A stretch of DNA of 64,000 bases from Alphaproteobacteria bacterium (lineage in GTDB: Bacteria > Pseudomonadota > Alphaproteobacteria > Micropepsales > Micropepsaceae), in NCBI GenBank assembly GCA_015654635.1, contig JAATGP010000069.1, positions 62,001 to 126,000 of the forward strand, written 5' to 3'. The notes under the pieces were generated by a model. That model worked only from the letters and a program-made list of their open reading frames with translations. It made no database searches and had not been told where the DNA came from. Made by a program: the position numbers and the translations under genes. Below are positions 42,255 through 52,368 of the stretch, piece by piece. Numbering within the stretch: the stretch's first letter is position 1; every line of letters starts with the position of its first letter.

Positions 42255-42494
42255 ATGCTCTATGTCTACATCCTACAAGGCTTGGCAGATCCGGATCGCT
42301 TCTACGTCGGAATAACCGCGGATTCGAAATCCAGACTCAAAGAACATAACGCCGGCGAGGTTTTTCACACGGCGAAGTATAAGCCCTGGAAAATCAAAAA
42401 TTACTTTGCTTTCGACGATCATGCGAAGGCGTATGCCTTTGAGCGGTATCTGAAATCCGGCTCTGGCAGGGCCTTCGCCAAAAGCCATTTTTGA
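42255..42494 (+). CDS. GIY-YIG domain protein
   Basis: A 79-residue protein consisting of only the GIY-YIG nuclease-like fold: YVYILQ at about 3-8 and FYVGI at about 16-20 are the two conserved tyrosine strands, followed by LKEHNAG (Arg/His helix region) and FERYLKSGSGRAF with Glu. Length fits the short UvrC-type stand-alone group, often found in alphaproteobacteria, with unknown or nuclease roles. It begins 46 bases after the long hairpin and uses ATG 42255. Confidence 0.9.
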   Translation: MLYVYILQGLADPDRFYVGITADSKSRLKEHNAGEVFHTAKYKPWKIKNYFAFDDHAKAYAFERYLKSGSGRAFAKSHF

Positions 42495-42810
42495 GCCGTC
42501 ACCGCTTGCGTGATCGCGGGCCCAGAACCGGGGAGCAATAGGTTTGTCTCCCAATCCTCTCCGATCTGTCCCAAACTGTCCTAGAGGGGCTTGCCCCGTC
42601 TCGCGGGAGGGGGAAATTTGCTCGAATAGCGGGCCTTGCGGCGAGGGGGCATCGCTTTGCGCTGGCGTGTTGCGCCCAAACCAGGGATTCTGGCACCACC
42701 TCTTGGGGCGCATTTTCGTGGGGCCGGGTCTGGTTGAAAAAACATGGGCTCCGCTCGAAGGCAAAGTAAACACGGTGTCGGGGCGCAGCAAACACACAGG
42801 ACTGGCCAAG
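42495..42810. other. gap before the YfiR-like gene
   Basis: No gene or RNA supported. It should contain the promoter of the YfiR-like/TonB receptor/kinase unit. In-frame coding potential continues from upstream of the chosen start, so the true start of the YfiR-like gene could lie inside this gap (for example GTG 42775). Confidence 0.4.
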
Positions 42811-43335
42811 GTGGCGCGGATCGGCGCGGCGCTGCTCAGCGTTCTGGCATTGCTGTGTCCGGCCAAGGCCGGCGAGGTCACGGCCGCCGATTTGCAGGCC
42901 GCGATGCGGGCCTTGGGCTTTCTCACGGCTTTGCAGAACCATCCCGCCATCACGGTGGGCGTCGTCTATCACGATGCGGATTCCAAACTGCAGGCTGCGC
43001 GCGTTGCGGCCATGTTGGTGCGTCAGGGCGGTCCGGGGTCGGCCACGGTCGCAGCCAGCGTCATCGCGGTTCAGGATCTGCCGTTAATGGCCCAGCATGT
43101 CGATGCGCTCTATCTCTTGTCTCTGCCGCCCGAGGCCGGGCGCAGCGTCTCCGATTTTGTCAAACGCCAGAGTGTCGTTTCGATTTCCGCCGATCCCGCC
43201 TGTCTCGAGGAGCAAGCTTGCGTCCTCATGGTGCAGGCCCGTTCCAACATGACGATCGTGCTCGATACCGCCCTGGCGCAAGCCGCCGGTACAAGATTTT
43301 CCGCCGTGTTTACGATGCTGGTGAAGCGCCGATGA
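42811..43335 (+). CDS. YfiR-like (DUF4154-type) periplasmic protein
   Basis: About 174 residues with an N-terminal signal peptide (ARIGAALLSVLALLCPAKA). The mature part has the beta/alpha pattern of YfiR: ITVGVVYHDAD near the start, LYLLSLPPEAG in the middle, then VVSISADPACLEEQACVLMV and a closing [13 protein letters not shown]. The two Cys residues in DPACLEEQAC could form a disulfide. In Pseudomonas YfiR is a periplasmic inhibitor of a membrane diguanylate cyclase. Here it leads a unit with a TonB receptor (4-base overlap) and a hybrid histidine kinase, which suggests that it passes a periplasmic signal to the kinase. The start GTG 42811 is uncertain; assignment to the family is by pattern only. 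Confidence 0.6.
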   Translation: MARIGAALLSVLALLCPAKAGEVTAADLQAAMRALGFLTALQNHPAITVGVVYHDADSKLQAARVAAMLVRQGGPGSATVAASVIAVQDLPLMAQHVDALYLLSLPPEAGRSVSDFVKRQSVVSISADPACLEEQACVLMVQARSNMTIVLDTALAQAAGTRFSAVFTMLVKRR

Positions 43336-45311
43336 TGAAGACCATAAAACTGACGGCCCTGTTGTGCGCACTGATGCTGACGGCACCGGCAAGCCACGCC
43401 CAATCGATGGATTACGGCGCCATCGCGCAGCTCTTCGGGGAGCCCGGCACCACCAGCGCGACCGGCTCGCCCCAGCGCGCCACCGATGTGCCCGCCAATA
43501 TGGTGATCGTGACGGCGGAGGAGATTGCCCATTCCGGTGCGCGCGATATCCCCGGTATCCTGCGTCACGTCGAAGGCTTGGACGTTCTGCAATGGGCCAA
43601 TGACGATTTCGACGCCTCGGCGCGCGGTTACAATCAGGCTTATTCCGCCCGTACCCTCGTGCTTGTGGATGGCCGCCAAGTCTATGCCGATTCCTTCGGT
43701 TTCACGCCCTGGAGCACGGTGCCGGTGGAACTCTCCTCCATCCGCCAGATCGAGATCGTCAAAGGGCCCAACGCTGCCTTGTTTGGCTTTAACGCGGTGG
43801 CCGGCGTCATCAACATCATCACCAAGAATCCGCGTTACGACGACAGCACCTCGCTGACGGCGCGCTACGGCAGTCAGAACTTGAGCGATACCTCCGCCGT
43901 GGCGCGTCTTGCCTTCGGCAAGGATGTTTTCGTGCGCTTGTCGGGCGACTACCGTTTGGACAAGCCCTTCGGCACCTCCAATCCGCTGTCTTTTGATGGC
44001 GATTTGCATAATCACAACGAGCGCGCCGCGCTGAACGCCGATGCGGTTTTTGTGCTGCCGGATGATCTGGAGCTGGAACTGGGCGGCACTTATAGCGAAG
44101 CCAATCAGAATGAAGTCTCGGCGGGCTATAAGCTGCAAACGTCGGAATATCAGACCAATTCGCTGCTGGCGCGGCTGACGGGCGATACCGGCCTCGGTCT
44201 TTTCAAGCTCACCGCCTACAACAATTGGTTCGATTGGACGCGAGCTGTCAACCCCGGCGTTGTGGCACCAAAGCTCAAGAACACCGTCACCGTGGTTCAG
44301 GCCGAGGATGTCTTCACGGCGGCTTCCGATCACACGTTCCGCTTGGCCGCCGAATACCGCCATAACGAAGTCGGCACGCCCGATGCCGACAATGGCTGGG
44401 TTTCCTTCGATGCCGGATCGGTGTCGGCGATGTGGAACTGGCAAATCCTGCCGCAACTGGCTTTCAACACGGCGCTGCGCTTTGACAGTGTGGCCTATAA
44501 CAACGTCCTGCCGAGGAGTTTGGCGAGCAGAAACGGTCCAGCCCTGCATATCGACGAGTGGAATTTCAATTCCGGGGTTGTATGGAATGCAAACAGTCAA
44601 GATACCTTCCGCCTTCTGGCCGCCCGCGGTGTGCAGCTACCCAATCTTGTTCAGGTTTGGAATGCAGCAGCCAGCCAAGGCGGCAGCAAGCTGCTCCAGC
44701 TTGCTCCTTCCACGGTGACGAATTTCGAGGCGCTGTGGAATCACCACTTCGCCTGGATGGATACGCATCTGCAGCTGGCCGTCTATCATCAGGATACGTA
44801 CGATGTGATTTCCACCGGCAGCGGCACCATCGAGCCGACCGGCATGCCGGGCCTGGCGCCCATCAATGTCGGCTCCTCGCGCGCCGACGGGGGAGAGGTC
44901 AGCATCGAAGGCCGGCTCAACGAATCCTGGCGCTGGTCGGCCAGCTACCGCCTGGAAGTCATCAACGACAAATATACCCATGGCGGCAGCCGCACCGATC
45001 TCATCAATTACCAGGACACGACACCGCAGCATGTGGTGAAGACCAATCTCGGCTGGGATATGGAGGCATGGTCGGCGGATGTGTTTCTACAGTTCCAATC
45101 CGATACCCAAGGCCTGCGGCGTATCGGGCCGTTCCCCGTTCCGGTGCCGATTGGGGCTTATTCCACCGTCGATGCGCGGCTGGCTTACAGGCTGACAGAC
45201 GGTATCACCGTCGCGTTGTCGGGACAGAACCTTCTGGTCGGCACGCAGCAACAGACTTCGGGGCCAGAGGTGGAACGCCAGTTTTTCGTAACGATCTCAT
45301 ACGGAGGCTGA
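43332..45311 (+). CDS. TonB-dependent outer-membrane receptor
   Basis: A 659-residue receptor with signal peptide ([23 protein letters not shown]), a plug domain at about 50-170 with [22 protein letters not shown] and the conserved [26 protein letters not shown], and a beta-barrel from about 180 to the end. It takes up a siderophore, sugar, cobalamin-like or other ligand by TonB energy. Its start overlaps the stop of the YfiR-like gene by 4 bases and it precedes the hybrid kinase gene by 10 bases, so all three are probably one operon. The ligand is unknown; no cytoplasmic-membrane transporter is adjacent, which suggests sensing instead of import. Confidence 0.9.
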   Translation: MMKTIKLTALLCALMLTAPASHAQSMDYGAIAQLFGEPGTTSATGSPQRATDVPANMVIVTAEEIAHSGARDIPGILRHVEGLDVLQWANDDFDASARGYNQAYSARTLVLVDGRQVYADSFGFTPWSTVPVELSSIRQIEIVKGPNAALFGFNAVAGVINIITKNPRYDDSTSLTARYGSQNLSDTSAVARLAFGKDVFVRLSGDYRLDKPFGTSNPLSFDGDLHNHNERAALNADAVFVLPDDLELELGGTYSEANQNEVSAGYKLQTSEYQTNSLLARLTGDTGLGLFKLTAYNNWFDWTRAVNPGVVAPKLKNTVTVVQAEDVFTAASDHTFRLAAEYRHNEVGTPDADNGWVSFDAGSVSAMWNWQILPQLAFNTALRFDSVAYNNVLPRSLASRNGPALHIDEWNFNSGVVWNANSQDTFRLLAARGVQLPNLVQVWNAAASQGGSKLLQLAPSTVTNFEALWNHHFAWMDTHLQLAVYHQDTYDVISTGSGTIEPTGMPGLAPINVGSSRADGGEVSIEGRLNESWRWSASYRLEVINDKYTHGGSRTDLINYQDTTPQHVVKTNLGWDMEAWSADVFLQFQSDTQGLRRIGPFPVPVPIGAYSTVDARLAYRLTDGITVALSGQNLLVGTQQQTSGPEVERQFFVTISYGG

Positions 45312-45321
45312 GGCAGCGTCG

Positions 45322-47952
45322 ATGAGCGAGAACGATCTTTTCTGGCAGATCACGCTCGTTGAGGCGCTTCTCAATCTGGCGATTTTTGCCGCCGCGGTGA
45401 TTGCCTATGGGCCGCTCGCCATTCTGGCCGCCAAGTTGCGCACCAGGACGCCGGTGGCCGCAGGCGCCGCCACCGGCGTTCTCTTCGGCATCGCCACCTC
45501 CATCGCACTGCTCCTGCCGGTGCATTTGAGCGGTGGGGCGCCGACCGGCAGTCAGACCGTTCTCGTCGCCTTGGCCGGACTTCTCGCTGGTCCCTTCGGC
45601 GCCCTCACCGCAGTGGTGATCGGCGTGATGGCTGAGTTGTCGCCGTTGCTGCAAGGCCAAGTCCTCGACAGCTTCGGGATTGCAACTTTAATTGCGGCCG
45701 CTGGCGCCGGTGTGGCTTTGCGCCTCATTCTGGACGGGCTTTTGCACCGGCAGGAGCCGGCCTATTGGCATCTGCCGATTTTGGGCGCGCTCTCTGCTGG
45801 CCTGGAACTCCTGGTGCAGCGCTATTTTCAAGGCGCCGCCGCAACGCTTCTGTCGATCCTTCCCGCCTTGCTCGCCAATGTGCTCGCGATCACGGTCCTC
45901 GGCACCTTGCTGCTGCATGAAAAGCGCCGTTATGAGACCGAGCAGGATTTGCGCGCCAGCGAACTTCGCCTTGCCAATCAGGCGCGCGAGCTGGCGCAGC
46001 AGGCCCAGGAGCTGGCAGCAGCCCGCGACGCGGCAGAGGCCGCCAACCGGGCCAAAAGCGAATTTCTTGCCAATATGAGCCACGAAATCCGCACGCCCAT
46101 GAACGGCATCGTCGGCATGGCGGGGCTGCTACTAGGCACTAAGCTCGACGAAGAACAGCGCCGCTACGCCGAGACGGTGTGCGAATCCGGCGATGCCTTG
46201 ATCGCCATCGTCAATGACATTCTCGATATTTCCAAGCTGGAAGCCCATCGTCTCGAACTGGAAGAGATTGAGTTCGATCTTGCCGATCTGGCCGACAAAT
46301 CCGCCCGCCTCCTGCTTTCCAAGGCGCGCGAAAAGGGCATCGACATCGGCGTCTTCTTGGCGCCTGAGGCGCAGGGGCTGTTCCGCGGCGATCCCACACG
46401 TCTGCGCCAGGTGCTGCTCAATCTCATCGGCAATGCCATCAAATTCACCGCGACAGGCGGTGTCGTCTTGCAGATCGGCGCCGGTGATGACGGGACATTG
46501 CGCTTCGAGGTCATCGATACCGGCATCGGGATTGCCGAAGATCGCCGCCAGCGTCTGTTCCAGAAATTCAGCCAGATCGATAGTTCCGTGACGCGCCGTT
46601 ATGGCGGCACCGGTCTCGGCCTTGCCATCTGCAAGCAACTGGTCGAGCTGATGGGCGGCCAGATCGGCATCGCCACCAATCCCGCGGAAGGTTCGACCTT
46701 CTGGTTTGATCTGCCGCTGAGGCGCACAGCGGTGACAGCACCGCCCTCCGCCGCCATAGCCCGATTGCGGGCGCTGGTGGTAGACGAGACGCCGCTGCTG
46801 GCCGATGTCACACGGCGCCAGCTCGAGAGCCTGGGCATGGAGGTGACCACCGCGCTCACCGGTCTTGCCGCCTTGGCGGAGATCGAGCGCGCCCGCCGCG
46901 GCAAACGTCCTTTTGCCCTGGCCGTCCTCGATCACATGATGCCCGTTCTCAGCGGCGACAAGCTGGCGGGGCGCATTCGTGCACTGCCGTCCACCATCAA
47001 GCTTGTGCTTCTGACCTCGGCAGGACACGACGCGGTAGAGATGCCGGATGCGCTCGATGTGATATTGGAAAAGCCCGTGCGGCTTGACGATTTCGCTGCT
47101 TGCCTGGCGCACCTCTTTGCAGGATCAGTGGCGCCGCGGCAGCCGCAAAGGCAGCCTGAGCCACCGCCACCGGCCGAGCTTGGGCTCTATATCCTGTTGG
47201 CCGAAGACAATCGCGTCAACCAGGATGTGGCTCAGGCGATTCTGGCCAAGGCCGGTCACAGGGTCGATATCGCTGAGAATGGCAGGCGTGCAGTCGAAGC
47301 CGTGCGCCGCAACGCCTACGACGTGATTTTGATGGATGTGCAGATGCCCGAACTCGATGGTATCGAGGCCGTCCGGCGTATTCGCGCTCTGCCGCCGCCG
47401 CTTTGCGCCGTCCATATCATCGCTATGACCGCCAATGCGATGGCAGGCGCTCGCGACGAATATCTGTCGGCTGGCATGGACGATTACATCTGCAAACCCA
47501 TTCAGCCGCAACAATTGCTGAGCAAACTGGCCGGTCTTGCGCCGCTCGATGGCGCGCAAGCCTTGGGTGCGCTGCCAGCAAGCGGCCTGCTTCTCGACGA
47601 GGCCAATCTTGATGATTTGAAGGCGGCCGTCGAGGCGAACAAGACCATCGAATTCATCGAAGTCTTCCTCAGCGACGCCGACGAACGCCTCGGCCAGATC
47701 GGTGTGGCAATAACGGGCGGCGATTTGGAAAGCGCGCGGCGCTACGCCCATTCTCTCGTCAGCATGGCGGGGACGTTTGGCGCCATCGAGATGAGCGGGC
47801 TGGCGCGGCGTGTCGAGCGCGCTTCCAAGAGCGCCGCGGTGGATGAGGTTGCCGCGCTTGCCGCGCAACTGGTCGAATGCGGCGCCAACACCGCCGTGGC
47901 GCTGCGCGATTGGATCGCCCGTAATCGCGTTACCGCCCGGAGCACGAAATAA
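45322..47952 (+). CDS. hybrid sensor histidine kinase with 5TM-LYT sensor, two receivers and HPt
   Basis: An 876-residue multi-domain kinase. Residues about 5-200 form six to seven hydrophobic helices like the LytS 5TM-5TMR_LYT sensor. A coiled coil follows, then HisKA with phospho-acceptor His254 in [10 protein letters not shown], an HATPase with [13 protein letters not shown] and GGTGLGLAI, a first receiver with Asp537 in VLDHMMP, and a second receiver with Asp672 in LMDVQMP. An HPt domain at about 755-860 has His810 in [14 protein letters not shown]. In the first receiver the acidic pair reads DE in VVDETP, so it may be weak. It makes a full phosphorelay except for an output response regulator, which is not adjacent. 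Confidence 0.92.
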   Translation: MSENDLFWQITLVEALLNLAIFAAAVIAYGPLAILAAKLRTRTPVAAGAATGVLFGIATSIALLLPVHLSGGAPTGSQTVLVALAGLLAGPFGALTAVVIGVMAELSPLLQGQVLDSFGIATLIAAAGAGVALRLILDGLLHRQEPAYWHLPILGALSAGLELLVQRYFQGAAATLLSILPALLANVLAITVLGTLLLHEKRRYETEQDLRASELRLANQARELAQQAQELAAARDAAEAANRAKSEFLANMSHEIRTPMNGIVGMAGLLLGTKLDEEQRRYAETVCESGDALIAIVNDILDISKLEAHRLELEEIEFDLADLADKSARLLLSKAREKGIDIGVFLAPEAQGLFRGDPTRLRQVLLNLIGNAIKFTATGGVVLQIGAGDDGTLRFEVIDTGIGIAEDRRQRLFQKFSQIDSSVTRRYGGTGLGLAICKQLVELMGGQIGIATNPAEGSTFWFDLPLRRTAVTAPPSAAIARLRALVVDETPLLADVTRRQLESLGMEVTTALTGLAALAEIERARRGKRPFALAVLDHMMPVLSGDKLAGRIRALPSTIKLVLLTSAGHDAVEMPDALDVILEKPVRLDDFAACLAHLFAGSVAPRQPQRQPEPPPPAELGLYILLAEDNRVNQDVAQAILAKAGHRVDIAENGRRAVEAVRRNAYDVILMDVQMPELDGIEAVRRIRALPPPLCAVHIIAMTANAMAGARDEYLSAGMDDYICKPIQPQQLLSKLAGLAPLDGAQALGALPASGLLLDEANLDDLKAAVEANKTIEFIEVFLSDADERLGQIGVAITGGDLESARRYAHSLVSMAGTFGAIEMSGLARRVERASKSAAVDEVAALAAQLVECGANTAVALRDWIARNRVTARSTK

Positions 47953-48019
47953 GCTCGCCACCCCTGGTATTTGTTGCAGCGGCTCGTATTTTTGCGCCAA
48001 CAGCTTCTGGGGGGCCGAA

Positions 48020-49537
48020 ATGCGCATTGATACCAAATTGTTTCGCCAGCCGTGGTTCGTTCTTGGCGCGCTTACCTTTCTTCTTCATCTCTGGGCCAAT
48101 GGCGGCTACGGCATTTTTCGTGACGAGTTGTACTTCATCGTCTGTGGCCGCCACCCGGCCTGGGGCTATGTCGATCAGCCACCGCTGGTGCCTCTCCTTG
48201 CCGCTTGGTCTTATGCGCTGTCGGGCGATTGGCTGACGGGCTTTCGGCTGGTTGCCGCTTTGGTTCTGGCTGCCACGGTGGCGCTTACCGCGGCTTTCAC
48301 AGCCCGGCTGGGCGGCGGCAAATTCGCCCAATGGCTGGCTGGTTTATGCGCGGTGGCCTCGCCCCAATTGTTGGCCCAAGGCGTTTTCGTCACCACCGAC
48401 CTGTTTCAAGCGATCACGTGGCTGGGTGTGGCTTGGTGTCTGGTCCGTCTGGTCGAAAGCAGGGACGAACGCTGGTGGATCGCTATTGGTCTTGTGGTGG
48501 CGTTCAGCCTGTGGAGCAAATACGGCATTATCTTCTTCGTAGCGGCGTTGGCGGTTGCGGCGCCGTTCACGCCGCTGCGCAATGCGTTTGCACGACCCTG
48601 GCTTTATGCTGGCGCGGTGCTCGCGGCCTTGCTAATTCTGCCCAACATTCTCTGGCAGCAAAGCCATGGCTGGCCTTTCCTCGAACTCGGCTCCACCGGT
48701 GTACACGGCAAAAACCGCGTGCTCTCGCCGCTGGATTTCTTCGGCCAGCAGTTTCTCGTCGTCGGGCCGACTCTGGCGCTGATCTGGGGTGGAGGGCTTT
48801 GGGCCTTCTCGTTTAAGCCTCGGCAAGCGGCCTATCGCGTCTTTCCCATTGCTTATGGTCTGCTCGCCGTCTTCTTCATCGTCGAACATGGCAAGGCCAA
48901 TTATCTGATGGGAATCTATCCCATCCTGTTTGCGGGCGGCGCCCTATTCTGGGAGGAAACGCTGAAAGCGGTGTGGGCGCGCGGCATTGCCGTAGCGCTG
49001 GTGGTCAGCATGGGCCTTATGCTGGCGCCTCTGGCCTTGCCGATCCTGCCCGAGGAGCGCTACGTCGCTTATGCCGAGGCGATGGGCTTGTCGCCAAAGG
49101 CTACGTCAGGCGAGAATCTCAAACTGTCGCGTCTGCCGCAGCATTTTGCCGATATGCACGGCTGGCCGGCGATGGCGCAAAAGGTGGCCACAGCCTTTGC
49201 CAAGCTCTCGCCAGAGGAGCGGGCCCAAGCCGTGTTCTATGGCACCAATTACGGCGAAGCCGCCGCGATCGATGTCTATGGCGCCGGGCTGCCACCAGCC
49301 ATCAGTGGCCACAACAATTATTTTCTCTGGGGGCCGCGCGGTCATGATGGCAGCGTGGTGATCGAAATCGGCGGCAGCCGCGAAGACCATCTGAAGGATT
49401 TCCGCTCCGTGGAACAAGCAGGCGAAACCGATGATCCTTACGCCATGCCCTATGAGACTCATCAGCCCATCTGGATCGAGCGCGGGTTGAAGCATCCCCT
49501 CGACAGGCTCTGGCCGACGCTCAAACATTACGGCTGA
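48020..49537 (+). CDS. GT39-family (ArnT-like) membrane glycosyltransferase
   Basis: A 505-residue polytopic protein with about eleven hydrophobic helices. The first periplasmic loop has FRDELYF with Asp35-Glu36, the acid motif of lipid-linked-sugar GT39/GT83 enzymes, and HPAWGYVDQPPLVP follows. Such enzymes move a sugar from a polyprenyl phosphate to lipid A, protein or a polysaccharide on the outer face of the inner membrane. The ATG at 48020 begins the typical N-terminus; the frame is open upstream but overlaps the kinase gene. Target unknown. Confidence 0.88.
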   Translation: MRIDTKLFRQPWFVLGALTFLLHLWANGGYGIFRDELYFIVCGRHPAWGYVDQPPLVPLLAAWSYALSGDWLTGFRLVAALVLAATVALTAAFTARLGGGKFAQWLAGLCAVASPQLLAQGVFVTTDLFQAITWLGVAWCLVRLVESRDERWWIAIGLVVAFSLWSKYGIIFFVAALAVAAPFTPLRNAFARPWLYAGAVLAALLILPNILWQQSHGWPFLELGSTGVHGKNRVLSPLDFFGQQFLVVGPTLALIWGGGLWAFSFKPRQAAYRVFPIAYGLLAVFFIVEHGKANYLMGIYPILFAGGALFWEETLKAVWARGIAVALVVSMGLMLAPLALPILPEERYVAYAEAMGLSPKATSGENLKLSRLPQHFADMHGWPAMAQKVATAFAKLSPEERAQAVFYGTNYGEAAAIDVYGAGLPPAISGHNNYFLWGPRGHDGSVVIEIGGSREDHLKDFRSVEQAGETDDPYAMPYETHQPIWIERGLKHPLDRLWPTLKHYG

Positions 49538-49547
49538 CGCCAAGGAA

Positions 49548-49582
49548 AAAGCCCCGCGGAGATTCTCCACGGGGCTCTTCTT
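49548..49582. terminator. bidirectional terminator between GT39 and porin genes
   Basis: A-rich AAAAA, then GCCCCG-C-GGAGA, loop TT, TCTCC-A-CGGGGC, then a pyrimidine-rich CTCTTCTT. It is a strong, nearly symmetric hairpin placed between the convergent GT39 gene and porin gene and can end both transcripts. Confidence 0.75.
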
Positions 49583-49607
49583 ATGACCGCTGTTGGAACC
49601 GTGCGGC

Positions 49608-50375
49608 TTACTTAAAGATGTCCGCGATGTTGAAGGTCAGATTGGCCTTGAAGGTATCGTCTGTGCCATTGGGGGTGCCTATCCAGAAGCCGGCATCCGA
49701 CTTCTTGATGTCGTTGCCGACATAGCGCAGGTCCAAACTCCAGCTACGCCAGGTAAATGTGCCGCCGACATCGTAATGCGTGTAGTCGGTCGGGGCCGCG
49801 TTCACCCACTGATGGCCAACAGTGCCGCTGATGGAGAAAAAGTCCGTGATGGCATAAGCCGCCGTGCCAGAGGTATACCAGCCGTCGCCCCCCCCGAGGC
49901 TCCATTCCGGCGAATAAGCGCCTTCGGCGGTCAGCGTCAGCTTGCCGAAGGTGTGGCTGAGATAGCCCTGCATTTCGAAATAGGAGGCTTTCGGGCCGCC
50001 AAAGGTATTGTAGTCCGGGTAGCTGTAATAATAGGCCTCGACGTTGAGGTCGGTGCCCCCCAGATCAAAATGCTTGCCCCCATAGATGTCCAATTCCAAG
50101 GACGGGTTGTTGTTCGGCACGCCCCAATTGGTCTTGGCGACCCAGGTGCCGGCATAAAAACCATAAGGGGCCGTCCAGTTGATGGAGGCTTCCGGCGTGA
50201 ACTCGCGATCATTCTGGCTGATGCCGCGGAAGCGATAATCGCTTTCCACCGCCACATACGCCGAAACAGTGCCGTAATCGGCCGGTGCCGGGTCGTCGGC
50301 CAATGCCGGCGCAGCAGCGGCAGCCAGGGCCACAGCCGCAAAGGTAACTTTCAGGCCAAGAGATTTCATAGTCAT
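49608..50375 (-). CDS. TIGR02001 (TorF-type) outer-membrane porin-like protein
   Basis: A 255-residue outer-membrane beta-barrel. The signal peptide is about 26 residues ending PALA. The mature sequence shows alternating beta-strands, including SAYVAVESDYRFRGISQND at about 38-56, which is the conserved start of the TIGR02001 family, and a final strand DTFKANLTFNIADIFK ending in an aromatic-Lys. It probably forms a small channel for a solute not known. It is transcribed toward the terminator shared with the GT39 gene. Confidence 0.9.
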   Translation of the reverse strand: MTMKSLGLKVTFAAVALAAAAAPALADDPAPADYGTVSAYVAVESDYRFRGISQNDREFTPEASINWTAPYGFYAGTWVAKTNWGVPNNNPSLELDIYGGKHFDLGGTDLNVEAYYYSYPDYNTFGGPKASYFEMQGYLSHTFGKLTLTAEGAYSPEWSLGGGDGWYTSGTAAYAITDFFSISGTVGHQWVNAAPTDYTHYDVGGTFTWRSWSLDLRYVGNDIKKSDAGFWIGTPNGTDDTFKANLTFNIADIFK

Positions 50376-50858
50376 CGCCCTCGAATTATTGTTCTCACGC
50401 GGACGCGTTCGCGTTCGTGCCTGCTAAGATGTCGTGGAGAGGCGCCTTCAACGCAATATAAAAACCATAGCAAAGGACTTTCCAGGCGGTTTGCGACGCT
50501 GGATTTGAGTCGACGTTGTTGCACTGCAACAGTGCATGTTCAGAATACAGGCAGAATGCCGCCCAAATAAGCAGCAATAATGGACCAAAAGTGCGGTCCC
50601 CGGCAGGCTCTGGCGTCGTGCCATAAGGCGCGCAAAACCTGCCAGGCCGGGCCAAAGAGCGCCATGGACCAGCGGGGGGATGTGTCGGGAGAAGTGTCAG
50701 CAAACTGTGACAAGGACTAGCTTGCCTTTGCTGCCGCCCGCGTCCATCAGAGGCAGGATTAGCGCTTGCCGCTCGTGCCACACGAAGGCAGGTTACGCCC
50801 GAAGACGCCGCGAGGAGCGCCCATTAACGCCGTACCGTCCGTTTTTGCTCGCGCTCGC
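50376..50858. other. gene-free stretch upstream of the porin
   Basis: No gene or RNA seen. A perfect 7-base inverted repeat TGCACTG-CAA-CAGTGCA at 50520-50536 lies about 150 bases upstream of the porin start and could be a regulator binding site. The stretch also should hold the promoter of the next plus-strand gene. A start for that gene further upstream (ATG 50766) cannot be excluded. Confidence 0.45.
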
Positions 50859-51488
50859 ATGCGCCTCGCCCGTCGCAGCCATCGGCGCGCGCTTAGCGAA
50901 GGCCGTGCCGCAGCCACGGCTGTGGCGCTGCGGATAGTGTTGGTGCGCCATGGCAAGCCGGCCATTTCGACCAAGCACAAGACCAGTCATCACGGCTTTG
51001 CCGATTATATCGATGCCTATGAGGCTGCCGGGCTCGATCCCGATAGCGCCCCGCCAGTGGAATTGCGCGATCTCGCCCGCGGCATCAAGGCGGTTTATAC
51101 CAGCCATCGTCCGCGCTCGCGGGAAAGTGCCAAAGCCATCGCGCCGCATGCCGAACTGATTGCCGACATCTTGTTCGAAGAAGCGCCGCTCGCCAGTCCC
51201 CGCATTCCACTGATCAAGCTCGGTGTACCGGCTTGGGCGGTGATGAGCCGCATCCTCTGGCATGCCGGCTATCACCCCGAGATCGAGAACTACCGCCGCT
51301 CCAAGCTGCGCGCCAAAAAGGCCGCCGATATTCTCATCGCCAAGGCCAAGAATGACGGCACCGCCGTGCTGGTCGCGCACGGCTATTTCAACGCCATCCT
51401 GGGCCGCGAACTCGCCCGCCGCGGCTTTCGCAGCATTGGCCATCACCGCGTCCGCTTCTGGAACGCCGTGGTCTACGAGTTGCCGTAA
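50859..51488 (+). CDS. histidine phosphatase (phosphoglycerate-mutase-like) family protein
   Basis: A 209-residue protein with the phosphatase fold. The RHG motif LVRHGKP lies at about 27-33 and the second His in VLVAHGYFN near residue 171. These enzymes dephosphorylate sugars, lipids, or act as general phosphatases; the substrate is unknown. The start is uncertain: ATG 50859 lacks a clear ribosome site, and GTG 50922 would give a protein beginning right at the first conserved strand. The C-terminus ends just before a short gap and the TonB-domain gene. Confidence 0.78.
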   Translation: MRLARRSHRRALSEGRAAATAVALRIVLVRHGKPAISTKHKTSHHGFADYIDAYEAAGLDPDSAPPVELRDLARGIKAVYTSHRPRSRESAKAIAPHAELIADILFEEAPLASPRIPLIKLGVPAWAVMSRILWHAGYHPEIENYRRSKLRAKKAADILIAKAKNDGTAVLVAHGYFNAILGRELARRGFRSIGHHRVRFWNAVVYELP

Positions 51489-51550
51489 ACGACTCGAATC
51501 TGAAACAAACCCAGCCTACATTCCGCAAGCGTTGCGGGAGGGGGAGAATT

Positions 51551-52252
51551 ATGCGCGCAGGCGTTTTCCTGTTTTTGTGTCTGGCGAGTCCGGCGCTGGC
51601 GCAAACGGCTCCGGCAGGCGATCACGCGCCGGTCCCCAAACCGCCCCTGCACATCTGTTCCGACTCGGTGCTCAAGACGATCGATTCACCCGTGACGCTG
51701 GGATTCCGCATCACGCCTGAGGGGACGGTTGGTGACGTGGCCGTCCTGCAGTCGAGTGGCTCCGATTCCGCCGATCAGGCCGCCCAATCCTGCGTCAAAA
51801 CCTGGACCTACGAGCCTGCGCAGCGCGACGGCGCTGCGATCGAATGGCAAGCCCATGTTACGCTGCATTCGGAGAAGGTGGCGCGCACCGGCGATGGACG
51901 GCAAGATGCGGCGATGACGAACGTGACTCCTGAAATTGCCAAGGCGCTGGATCATTTCATCCACGATATGCAAGGCCGCTGTCAGGTTCTGTACAAGACG
52001 GATGCGCGATACGGCGATCGCCAGCGGGCCCGCAATCGCGTGGTGGTGAAACGCCTGGCCGACGGGCACACCGATATTGCCATATCGCAGTCGAGCCCGG
52101 TGCACGGCGCCGATGACGGCGCACGCGCCTGTGCCGCCTATCTGATCGGCAAGCATGACGATCTGCCGCTGGTATTCACGGTCGAAATCGAGATTGATTG
52201 GGCCCGCTATTACGACACCGGCGAACGGGGCGAGCATAGCAGGAGACGATGA
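51551..52252 (+). CDS. periplasmic protein with TonB C-terminal domain
   Basis: A 233-residue secreted protein: signal peptide about 18 residues (ending ALA), a short Pro-rich linker and a TonB-type domain at about 40-105 with LGFRITPEGTVGDVAVLQSSG and SCVKTWTYEPAQRDG. The C-terminal 120 residues have no family I recognise, though with four Cys and charged stretches. It has no N-terminal transmembrane anchor as true TonB does, so it is not an energy transducer of the usual kind. It is convergent with a TonB receptor gene that carries an amber codon. Confidence 0.72.
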   Translation: MRAGVFLFLCLASPALAQTAPAGDHAPVPKPPLHICSDSVLKTIDSPVTLGFRITPEGTVGDVAVLQSSGSDSADQAAQSCVKTWTYEPAQRDGAAIEWQAHVTLHSEKVARTGDGRQDAAMTNVTPEIAKALDHFIHDMQGRCQVLYKTDARYGDRQRARNRVVVKRLADGHTDIAISQSSPVHGADDGARACAAYLIGKHDDLPLVFTVEIEIDWARYYDTGERGEHSRRR

Positions 52253-52320
52253 GGGCCGCATTTGCCGGGTTGCGGCGCCAGACCGCCTTTGGCCAATCGG
52301 TATCTGCAAGTCCCGTTGGC

Positions 52321-52354
52321 AGCTCCCGCCCGCAATGAATCGCGTGCGGGAGCT
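52321..52354. terminator. hairpin between the TonB-domain and receptor genes
   Basis: Perfect 9-base inverted repeat (AGCTCCCGC at 52321-52329 and its complement at 52346-52354) with a 16-base loop, between two convergent genes. No T-run, so only a possible terminator. Confidence 0.4.
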
Positions 52355-52368
52355 TCCAGCATCTGTTG

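Noticed and set aside
43110..44600. Minus-strand open frame of 496 codons opposite the TonB receptor
   Set aside because: Antisense shadow of a clear receptor gene; low-complexity, Gly/Arg/His-rich translation with no family features.
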